The position numbers and the translations under genes are program-made. Source: a virus. From it: a stretch of 21,765 bases of DNA. Shown here in pieces: positions 1 to 9,000 of the stretch (positions within the stretch are counted from its first letter, which is position 1; every line of letters starts with the position of its first letter). Where the stretch lies: positions 1-21,765 of IMG/VR virus record IMGVR_UViG_3300010885_034048. One strand, written 5' to 3'. The notes under the pieces were generated by a model. It made no database searches. It worked only from the letters and a program-made list of their open reading frames with translations, and was not told the origin of the DNA.

Positions 1-986
1 TATTTATCATCCGTAAATGAATATAAAGTTTGGTCTTCCGATATTACATCGACTTTCAATGAACCGGGCTTAATACCTTCTCCTATATAGTTATTTGGAA
101 TTGATACTACTATTGCAGTATCTCCTAAATATCTTTCTTTTGTATCTGGAGAAGTATCATACACATTTGTTTTTTTACCACTTCTTAAGAATGGGTTATC
201 TTCATTATCTTTATAGAATTGAGCTCGTAATTGATGCCAAAGTGTATCTTTTGTAAATTCAATATCTCGTATATCTTGTACACATCTAATACTATACGCA
301 TCATTAATATATCCCGTACTATTTACATCAAATGTAGAACCATCATCTATATTTACCATATCAGCTGTGGTAGGACCGCCAATACCATTTATTTGCGTAG
401 ATGCCCAAAATTTAGCGGTATATCCAAGTTCGGCAAATTCTTGTACACCTGAATCGTAATATCCATCGGGCTTAACATTAAATCCAGTTGTATTAGTACC
501 CTGACCGTTCCCACCAATCCAAAGAGATGTTGATCTTAAACTAGATACTGTTAAATTGTTAGATATTACATAATCATATAATAATTTCCATTCGGATTTC
601 TTTGGTATATGCCAACCCAATGGGGCCAATCCCCTCGGATCGTTTACCGCATACCAGTTATAGAGTTTACCATACACAGGCCCATTAGCAGAACTTCCAA
701 GGTAATAACACCACGCCCCAGAAGTTGTAGTGGATAAATCTCCAGTATCACTTACTTGTGGTATTGGATCTCCATTTCTATAATGAGTTACATCAAGGTT
801 TTTATTCATCCAAGTTTGTGTACCAATTTCTACACTACCATACTGAAATAAATCATACGCAGGTACATCCACACTAGCCGATGCTATTAGTATATCAATC
901 TCACTTGAACTTTCATTAAATGCCCACTCCTTATATGCTTTGAATGGCCTTATTTGTATATCTGACGGTGGTATCTGTTTTAACAT
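1..986 (-). CDS. Phage tail/baseplate structural protein with a nested FISUMP domain (3' end cut by window edge)
   Basis: An open frame runs without a stop from ATG at 986-984 to the left edge, giving 328 codons; the C-terminus lies outside the window. Residues 1-48 (MLKQIPPSDIQIRPFKAYKE at the start) look like a phage structural N-terminus. Residues about 50-237 match the Fibrobacter succinogenes major paralogous domain (FISUMP, TIGR02145): IGTQTWMNKNLDV at 54-66, YGKLYNWYAV at 105-114, GWHIPKKSEW at 124-133, FWAST at 193-197, and the closing YSIRCVQD at 231-238. After it comes LWHQLRAQFYKDNEDNPF (249-266) and a phage-like remainder, so the domain is nested. FISUMP is, from family knowledge, related to the formylglycine-generating-enzyme/C-type-lectin-like fold and common in surface proteins of Bacteroidota and Fibrobacterota. 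A role in receptor or glycan contact is inference. No Shine-Dalgarno precedes the start. The gene lies just downstream of a terminator, so it may have its own promoter. Confidence 0.85.
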   Translation of the reverse strand, partial: MLKQIPPSDIQIRPFKAYKEWAFNESSSEIDILIASASVDVPAYDLFQYGSVEIGTQTWMNKNLDVTHYRNGDPIPQVSDTGDLSTTTSGAWCYYLGSSANGPVYGKLYNWYAVNDPRGLAPLGWHIPKKSEWKLLYDYVISNNLTVSSLRSTSLWIGGNGQGTNTTGFNVKPDGYYDSGVQEFAELGYTAKFWASTQINGIGGPTTADMVNIDDGSTFDVNSTGYINDAYSIRCVQDIRDIEFTKDTLWHQLRAQFYKDNEDNPFLRSGKKTNVYDTSPDTKERYLGDTAIVVSIPNNYIGEGIKPGSLKVDVISEDQTLYSFTDDK

Positions 987-991
987 ATTAC

Positions 992-1001
992 TTATAAATA
1001 T
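992..1001 (-). promoter_or_regulatory. Candidate late-promoter-like motif (ATATTTATAA)
   Basis: On the minus strand this reads ATATTTATAA and lies in the 25 bases between the terminator at 1012-1036 and the start codon at 986. The same core occurs in the gaps upstream of the genes starting at 2997, 9945 and 17425. If the terminator works, the FISUMP gene needs a start signal here, and this is the only motif I see. It ends only 5 bases before the ATG, which is very close for a promoter, so a role in translation initiation is also possible. Confidence 0.3.
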
Positions 1002-1011
1002 CCGTTTAACT

Positions 1012-1036
1012 AAAAACCCACCAATCAAGGTGGGTT
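1012..1036 (-). terminator. Rho-independent terminator after the 415-residue structural gene
   Basis: On the minus strand AACCCACC, a six-base loop TTGATT, then GGTGGGTT form a perfect 8-bp stem (1029-1036 with 1015-1022). The stem runs directly into a T run (TTTTTA, 1016-1011). It lies 22 bases past the stop codon of the gene ending at 1059 and points the same way. This is the only clear GC-rich hairpin with a T tract that I found between genes, so it probably marks a real transcription unit boundary. Confidence 0.88.
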
Positions 1037-1058
1037 AATATATATTGGTTATTATTTT

Positions 1059-2306
1059 TTAGAAATCTAATTTAACTTTGATTGCAATCTCCTTATCAAA
1101 TGTTTTTTCAATAGGTCTACTTGTCTTTGCAATTGCTAATAATTCATGTGCATCATCATACAAGCCAACCGATGTAATATAAACATGTGGGTCTCTTTCA
1201 AACATAGCCTGATAGAATTGTCCCGTTGAACCGGTTACAAATGATGGGTTATTTGAGTAGTTGTATTCTCTATTATTTGCTCTAATGAAATAATGTGAAG
1301 TAGAAACATTTTCAGTTCTTCTTGCTAAAAAAGTATCACCACCTGCGATAGCTCTTAATAGTGCTACAGATCCAGATTTAACTCCATTATTTTGATGATA
1401 TATACCAAGTGCGGATTTATCAGCCGGTTGTAACACACCCTCAACAGATGCAGATAATGCGTTTGGATTTAGTAATATCACACCCATATCAGGATAGAAT
1501 AATCCAAAACCTTGTTTATTTGAAGCAGTATATGTGTTTATAGTAGAAGTTGTTGAACTACCTATATTTAACGAACCACTAACCATATTATAAACACGAC
1601 CTGCAGTTGTAACGGCCTCAGTCGTTCCACCACTATCATCAATTAGAGTTACAATACCTTTTGAACCCGATAGGGTTAGTGAAATATTTCCTGGATCCAT
1701 TCTCTCTTTGTATCTGGCACGATTAACATTGATTGCGTAGAAACTTGTCATATTATATCCAGCCGATGTTGATCCTGAATATACACTAAAATATCCATCC
1801 GATTGATTTAGTAGTATGTTACGGTATTGATAATATATGGCTTGTGTTTGTAATTGAGTTTTATCATCTTGTGCCAAGGTTGGTGCACCATAACCGGTTG
1901 CATCACCATAAGCAATCGCAAATTGAACTTCAGCAGAATCATCCGTTTCTGGAGAAGTTTTGTTATATACTTCTAAATAATATTTACCACTGTTTGATGA
2001 TTGTTGAGCTGATGATGTAAAGGTTTGTGCGATATCAAGAGAGCCAGTATCACCACTCCAAATACCAGCGGTTACAACTTGTGTTCTATTTGTAATAATA
2101 TCATTTGGTCCAAACTTTTTATAAACACCATTACTTACAGTTGATACATTTGAACTAAGCTGGTCACCTTGTCCTAAAAATTTATTTACGGTAGCTACCA
2201 GTTCATTCGTATCAATCGGAGTACCGGCCGTATTTGCTACATCTGCTAAATATTTTGATAGGTTACTTGCTAAAAGTGCTCCCCTATTATCTCTAATTAC
2301 TGCCAT
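1059..2306 (-). CDS. Phage virion structural protein (tail/baseplate), 415 residues
   Basis: Starts MAVIRDNRGALLASNLSKYL and is rich in Ser, Thr, Gly and Asn with alternating polar/hydrophobic stretches, as expected of a beta-rich virion protein. The C-terminus (residues about 372-415) contains YITSVGLYDDAHELLAIAKT and ends in IAIKVKLDF. From memory, this ending resembles unnamed structural proteins of T4-like marine myoviruses; I could not confirm it by search. No signal peptide, membrane segment or enzymatic motif is visible. It follows the 222-residue gene by 22 bases and is followed by a strong terminator, so it is the last gene of its transcription unit. The leader is A/T-rich without a Shine-Dalgarno. 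The exact virion position (baseplate edge or fibre connector) cannot be assigned from sequence alone. Confidence 0.75.
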   Translation of the reverse strand: MAVIRDNRGALLASNLSKYLADVANTAGTPIDTNELVATVNKFLGQGDQLSSNVSTVSNGVYKKFGPNDIITNRTQVVTAGIWSGDTGSLDIAQTFTSSAQQSSNSGKYYLEVYNKTSPETDDSAEVQFAIAYGDATGYGAPTLAQDDKTQLQTQAIYYQYRNILLNQSDGYFSVYSGSTSAGYNMTSFYAINVNRARYKERMDPGNISLTLSGSKGIVTLIDDSGGTTEAVTTAGRVYNMVSGSLNIGSSTTSTINTYTASNKQGFGLFYPDMGVILLNPNALSASVEGVLQPADKSALGIYHQNNGVKSGSVALLRAIAGGDTFLARRTENVSTSHYFIRANNREYNYSNNPSFVTGSTGQFYQAMFERDPHVYITSVGLYDDAHELLAIAKTSRPIEKTFDKEIAIKVKLDF

Positions 2307-2328
2307 TTTATATTATTTTATTATTTTT

Positions 2329-2997
2329 TTATTTAGTAAATAATGTTTGCTCACCACGTGTACTTATACGGTCACTTTTAACATAGTTTATAGTAATAGG
2401 AATAGTTTGAGAACCACCCGTTTCGTTACCATATACAGTTAATGTTGTTTTAAGTGTTTGTGTTAATGATGGATTAGGTATGAAAGTAAATCTCAATCCC
2501 TTTGCAATAGTAGCCGTTGCTGATACATCATCTCCAACGAATACGGGAACAGTTCCAACATCTGCACTAATTCCTTCACCAATAAGATCACCTGCGTTTT
2601 TATTGGCGAGAATAATAGTATATCCTAAACTTCTATTACCTGCTGGTGAAGTAGTTGGTGATAATGTAATCTCACCACTCTTTTGATTGGCAACAATACT
2701 TGGTACACCAAATTCAACAACTGGAATACGTGTTGTGTTTTTTGGTAGTGTTACCAATTTGTATTTCATTACCTGAGTTTCATCGGGTGTAGCTTCCAAT
2801 ACAGGCATATTTTTAATTGCTACATCATAATAAGCCGATCCCAAAGGATGTGCGGGCTCATACAAAGCATAATCAATTTCATCATCTGCTAATGCGAATT
2901 GAGTTATATTCAATCCCATACCAGCTGCCATTTTTTCTCTACCTTTTTTAGTAAGAATTGCATCTACTGTCAATTCTACATTACTTAAATATCCCAT
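2329..2997 (-). CDS. Probable phage structural protein, 222 residues
   Basis: Starts MGYLSNVELTVDAILTKKGR followed by EKMAAG and an ITQFALADDEIDYALY segment at residues about 31-46. I associate this kind of N-terminus with small structural proteins of T4-like phages of marine origin, but I cannot name a characterised homologue. Residues about 150-207 (VFVGDDVSATATI, TLTVYG, TIPITINYV) look like a beta-sandwich, possibly Ig-like. It lies between the 2299-residue tail protein and the 415-residue structural protein and reads the same way. A 16-base motif lies 16 bases before its ATG, which may let it be transcribed separately from the very long gene upstream. Function beyond virion structure is not known. 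Confidence 0.7.
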   Translation of the reverse strand: MGYLSNVELTVDAILTKKGREKMAAGMGLNITQFALADDEIDYALYEPAHPLGSAYYDVAIKNMPVLEATPDETQVMKYKLVTLPKNTTRIPVVEFGVPSIVANQKSGEITLSPTTSPAGNRSLGYTIILANKNAGDLIGEGISADVGTVPVFVGDDVSATATIAKGLRFTFIPNPSLTQTLKTTLTVYGNETGGSQTIPITINYVKSDRISTRGEQTLFTK

Positions 2998-3013
2998 AGT
3001 ATTATATTATTCG

Positions 3014-3029
3014 TTTGTTAATAAATATA
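3014..3029 (-). promoter_or_regulatory. Candidate late promoter motif (TATATTTATTAACAAA)
   Basis: The minus strand reads TATATTTATTAACAAA, ending 16 bases upstream of the ATG at 2997. The identical 16-mer occurs at 17442-17457 with the same 16-base spacing to its own ATG. A gp55-like late sigma factor is encoded in the window, so a late promoter is a reasonable guess. The element matches the T4 late box TATAAATA only partly (TATTTATT), so this is inference. A TTTTTTAAAAAA palindrome lies just upstream, without a GC-rich stem. Confidence 0.4.
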
Positions 3030-3045
3030 GTTTTTTAAAAAATTA

Positions 3046-6000
3046 TTACTCTACTTCTAAAATAGGTTCACTAATATCACGTCCTGCTCTATTTACTTTC
3101 AATGCATTTGGATTTGTTAAGAATGTTTCAACTGGCGGTGCACCATCTAAAGTTGTTGCCGCAGTATTTTTACAACCATTATAATATGAATTTCTCATAC
3201 CTACAGATAAATCACTTGTAAATTTATTATGACTTGGTAGGTAACCATTTACAGGTTTAAATACAACAGGTAAGCCATCACCATTTGTTGTTGTTACTGG
3301 GTTTCTTAACACCGAATAATCATTTCCAACACTTCCTTGATTCGCATTGAATAATATAGAAGGGTAGGATTCCGCACTACTTCTTGCATCCTGAATTGTG
3401 GCCAGTCCATCATCATACCAATTACTTGTAAATACGCTACCACTAATATCTCTACCATATGTAAAATTCCAAGTATTTTGAAGTGGTGGGTTACTATTTG
3501 CAGCAGTAGCGCTTGTTGGGCTAGTAGATGCTTTTACAATACGAAATCCATCATACCTATTAACAAGATCTGCATTTAATTGAATTGCTATGTCTATTCT
3601 ATATGCTGATCCTCCTGAACCTGGATCCGTATAAGATGCATATCCGTAATCTTTTGAATAAACTTTGTATGTATCATTTCCCCATTTAAAGTTCACAAAT
3701 GGGTATATTCTATATTCGTGTAGGTATGATCCAAATGCATAATTACCACTATTGAAAACACCGGTAGCAGTCGCATATTGAACAATGTTATCAACAGTTG
3801 GATATTTTTTAATTGATAAAGTAGTTTCATCGTAAAAAGATGAAGTCATTACTAATCCATTTCTTGAATCACCTTCACCATTTACACTTGTATTATATTT
3901 CTCAATGGTTCTTTGTTTAGTTTCGGTTACAAGATATACTGCTATTCTTTCTTTTACTAAATTTTTATCTTTATCGTAATATGTTCTTATAGCAGAACCA
4001 CTATCCGAACACAATCCAAATCCTATATCTTCAATAATAGATTGTCCCACCATTTTTGGAGTATTATCAATTTCTCTGATAACCGTTCCTTTTCCAATCT
4101 CACTTTTTATTTCAGTATTGTATAATTCAATTTCCGAAGATACATCAATTATGTTTACATTTACATTTGAATCATAACTATTATTTTCAGCTGTAATGGT
4201 TTCTACATAGGTTATTGTTGCATCTTGTTGTAAATTTTCCGAAGTAATACTTTCAATATATGTTATTAAGCCTTCTTCTTGATAATTTTCAGAATTAACA
4301 ACTTCATCATAAACTATAACACCTTCTTTCTGTAAATTTTCCGAAGCAATTTTTTCTTCATAAATGATAAGTCCTTCTTTTTGAAAATTTTCCGATGCAA
4401 CTTCAAATTCAATATGAATAGTATCATTCGGGTCTACTGAATCAGCTTGTGGTTTGGTGTGCTTAACTTTACTTCTCTCCAAAAAGTGAGGTTCAATCAA
4501 TAAACCAACAGCAGCATGTGCTCTAGCCGGTAGCATTTTTTTAATATCGGTAAATAAAGCCTTTTCATAAAGCTTTATCATGTTTATATAATTGTATATA
4601 TCCCTACCATGTATTCTTTTAAAATAATATTTTCTTATATTTTCTAATTCGCTATAACTATCGGAATAATTGTAAGAAGGATTACCAATATAATCATCTA
4701 AATTCTTTCCACCAAATGTTTTCGCAATATCCATATTCAATTCTTTTGTAGGAGAAAAGAATAATCCAACTCTATTTGAATCGGTTGGAGATTGGTCGTA
4801 TGTTTTAGTTGTAGAACGATTATCCGGTGACAAATGTGCTACTAATGATTGGCTTTCAAAACGAACTTTATTTGTAGAGTATCGAGATGCTCCTAAATCA
4901 GGCATATCCAATACTACAGTCCTTTCAATCTGACTGAACTGATATGGATAATCTAATATATTTGTAAAACCAATTGCCGATGCCGAATATGTTTGCCCCG
5001 TAACTTCCCACGGACCGCTTGTATATATCGTTGAACCGCTTGTAATTGATACTAATCCATCTTCTAAATCATTTCTTACAATACTTGATGAATAGTATAT
5101 ATTCGGTGCAACATTGACTAGTAATGGTTTTTCGTATAAATTTTTAGCATATTCAAAATCCAATCTTAAGTGTAAGTCTGTCGTTGATGACGATGCATGG
5201 TTGCCATTCACCATTTCTGGAAACTCACAATGCTGTTTAAATATACTAGAATCGGTAAATGGATTATTCCACATACGAATTTCATCAATACTACCACTAA
5301 ATCCTTTACTACCACTTCCTATGTACATATAGCTTCCTGAGTTCCAGGAAAAATTGGGATTTGAGTAGTTTACATATGCGGTATCTGATGTATTAAATAT
5401 TTCTCTATCTTTTGAATATTGTATTAAGTTTAGCTCTAATTGGCACCCCTGAGCATAGGAATCAGGACTGGTTACTTGTAAATTTATTCCAAAATATCTA
5501 CCATTGAATAGTGGGGCAATAGAGGATGTGAGATAAGCTATATTATCACTTTGCTTAATAAACTTAACACTACCATAATCACTACCAATTGCTCCGCTAA
5601 TATCCAATCTCCAATGGCTTGCTGATATAATTGTATAATCACCGCTTGTAGCTGGATTTAAGAATATTTCAATATTTTTTGGTTTATTGATTACATAACT
5701 TGTAGATTTTATTGCATTCCATGGAATTTTAATTGCCGTTTTTGAGTTCATTTCAACGGCATTCGTTATATTATCCATTATCAACCTACCCTTCGGCGCG
5801 CCGGTTTCTGGATCTTCATCAACTTCTGGTCCTCCAAATTCAACTATGGATAAATTTGATGCAGGAATACCATAGCAAGCCATAATGGCATATATACCAC
5901 GACGTGTGCCCTTATGTTTTAGTAGATATGGTAAGTTATTTATTATACGTCTCCAAACCTCTTTACTTCTTTCCTTTGCAGGTTTTTCTTCAACTTTATT

Positions 6001-9000
6001 ACCCTCTTTATCTAACCCAAATGCGTACATCCAAAGGTCTTCATCGCTACCAAGATTAATACCTTCCCAGCTAAATGATTTTAATGTATCAAATAATAAT
6101 TTATCAGGAATACCACCCTTTGCCTTATATCCAAATCCTCTAGACCTTTCAATTGCTTTGGTAAAAAAGTATATATTATCAAAGTGATGTCCAATCATAG
6201 CAAAGAAAAGTAAATAAGTATCATTTTCTTCGTTTGCAAGAATATATTGTGGTACATTGTTTATTAAATAATTGGAATTATTTACATCATAATAAGTTGC
6301 TTCATTTATTAAATTATTATACCATTGTGTAACAACCGATTCGGTTGATTTATATAATTTTGTAGTATTTGCTTTACGATATATTTTATTAGAAGGACTA
6401 CTTAAACTTCCCCAAGTTGTAGAATTTACTGGTATGGTTAATTCCTTATCATAGAATATACGATAATTGTAAACAGTAATAGGGTCTCCTGGAATGAAAT
6501 ATCTTTTTACATAAAATATATCATTTAATCTTGAAATAGTTGCACCATCTATTATAATACCATCGCCATCTTTCAAATCGGGATCTCCAACGATACCATC
6601 ATCTATAAGAATATATGCGCCAACTCCTGAAATCATTAATAAATCTTGAACAAAAAAATCGCCGATAGTATCATTGATTGATGAACTTACTTTACTCTTT
6701 ATCTTATCAGCTTTATCGTAATATCCAGGCCAAGTTAAAGATGACGTTGTAGCTGTTGTATATTTATCGGAATGGTTATATAGGAATTTCTCAAATCCAT
6801 CAAATCCTTGTATAAGTTGATTTTTCTTTGTTGTTTGTCTTTCAATCTCCTGTTGAGTTGCAACCGATCCAGTTTGACTTCCCGATGAAGCATTTTGTAT
6901 AAGAGTATCGTAATTTTCTATTAATTGAATTTTATAAACAAAGTTATCAACACGTTCTTTAGCTGAACTAAAGTGTACAAAATTTTCCCAAAGAAGCGTT
7001 CCACTACCACTTTCTATATCACCGGATGCATATTCTATATTTAAATCTTCAGTATCTATTATTGAACCACTTAAATATTGTTTAATTAAATCATTACTAT
7101 TTGTAGAATCTAATAATATACTATCTAGCGATTCAAATTGAGTAGAATGTCCTTTTACAAAATCAAAGTCAATATGAAAATTGGGCCCTTTGATTGGCGG
7201 GCATTCTAATTGTTCTTCATCATTTAAGATTACAGTTTCAATTAGCGGGTTAGTCATTAACTTCGTAACCCAAAAAGTAGAATTTACTTGTACTTCATTT
7301 GGTAATGGTGTATATAATTTTAATATTACCGATTTTACTTCATTTGTAACTATTTCATTACCAAATTCATCTTTTGATTTTTCTGATAAAGTCCAATTAT
7401 CTTCTTCAAATGTTGATACTAATACTTGTTCATCGTTACCAAAATTAGCCAAATGGGTTAAATACTTACTTTCCTTTTCTGGTTCTGTGAATGATAATTT
7501 ATCTATAAAAGCATCATATATTGATTTTCTTATTATAGTTTCATCAATTTGTAAACCAGGATAAAAAACAGTAGTCGTAGTTTCATACTCATTTCCAACT
7601 AAAACGTGTTCACCGGCCGTATTATATGGTTTAAATACAAGTGTTATTTGTTTATTGCCATTCCAAGTTGGATAACGCTTTGATAAATCCTTTATGTTTA
7701 ATTTGAAAGAACCATTATTTTTTAATGCTTTGTATAACGATATACGTGTCTTATCTTTAGCTAATAAATCAACATCAACTGCAGTTGCCGCAAATGAATT
7801 ATAACTTATATTAAAGTCAATATCTCCATCGGAAAATGATGGTATATCTATTGAATTTGGAAAAATAATTTCAGTAATACTTGGGAAATCATTTACTGCT
7901 ATAAAGTTTATTACAACATCATATTTATCTCCCGTACCATATTTGTTACTATATGGAACTAATGAAATTCTTTTCTGACCATATAATCCACCAAAATCTT
8001 TTTTAAAACTAAATGGTACAAAATTACTACTTGATTTTAATTTATCAACATTTATTCTAAAATGATTTTGATTACTCAAATATACATCAACATAGTCGGC
8101 ATCAATACCATCAAATAATACATTAAATGCTTTATCATTATCGGAATCCTTTACCTGAATATCATATCTATTATTCGGTAATTTTAATTCTGGCTTTTTT
8201 TCGTGTATTACTTTTTCAAACACAACGGCAACAGCAATACCACTACCAAATGTTGCTCCAGGAATAGACCAACCTGATTTAGTTTTAGTCCACTTTGCAA
8301 AATCAATTACTGCATTATTTTTATAAACTGCCGTTGGAGTATAATATATATCTTTTATAACATAATCACCTGGTACATTTTTTGAATCAATATCAAAATA
8401 AACATTTGATTCTTTTAATGTTTTTAATGATATTAACTTTCCATTTGTATTATTATTTGCTAAATTTAAATTTAATACTCCTGAATCAATTTCGGTTTTA
8501 CTACCTATACTTTCAATAGACCATTTTAAATTTAGCTTATCTCCAAGTTCTGGAAAGTTAGAACCAAATGATATTTCATAATTAATTTTATCATCAGCTG
8601 GGACTATATCAACTTTAACACATTTTCCATTTACTAATTTATATCCTGGCTCACATATAATTGGAAGACATTTTCCATCTTTACCACGCGTATATCCCTC
8701 TTGACATATTGGTAAACATTGTTCGCCAACTCGCTCTGTTCCTGCTCCACATTGGATTGGTTGTGGTTTTTCAAATACAAAAGTTAATGAAGCAATCATA
8801 TTATATATTGCCAACCCATCCATTGCCCAACTTTGAGTATTCTTAACATAATGTCCACCTGTTCCATTTGAATAGTATTCCGTAACTTTAAGCCAAGTTA
8901 TATTATTACCCTGAATACCCGATTGTGCAACAAAGTAATTCATAGCCTTTAGGCCGGTGGTTTCGGCGGTGAATGTTGCCGTATTATCATATAATTTATG

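Noticed and set aside
231-452. Plus-strand open frame of 73 codons
   Set aside because: It lies entirely opposite the FISUMP-domain gene, which has clear family motifs; its own translation is Ile/Tyr-rich with no domain.
1-986. Diversity-generating retroelement target
   Set aside because: The FISUMP domain has a related fold, but no reverse transcriptase, template repeat or matching variable repeat is visible in the window.
993-1000. Exact T4 late-promoter box TATAAATA on the plus strand (also at 9959-9966)
   Set aside because: No plus-strand gene lies downstream at either site. The matches are the reverse complement of the ATATTTATA-type motif in AT-rich gaps, so antisense promoters are not supported.
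3031-3045. Terminator after the 2299-residue gene
   Set aside because: Only a TTTTTTAAAAAA palindrome without a GC-rich stem is present, which is not enough to call a terminator.
4141-4395. CRISPR-like array
   Set aside because: The periodic units are contiguous, in frame and diverged, with no spacer structure; they are protein repeats.
7181-7564. Plus-strand open frame of 127 codons, and similar frames at 5885-6187, 10794-11051 and 19935-20309
   Set aside because: All are antisense to long minus-strand genes with recognisable domains or operon context; none has protein-like motifs of its own.
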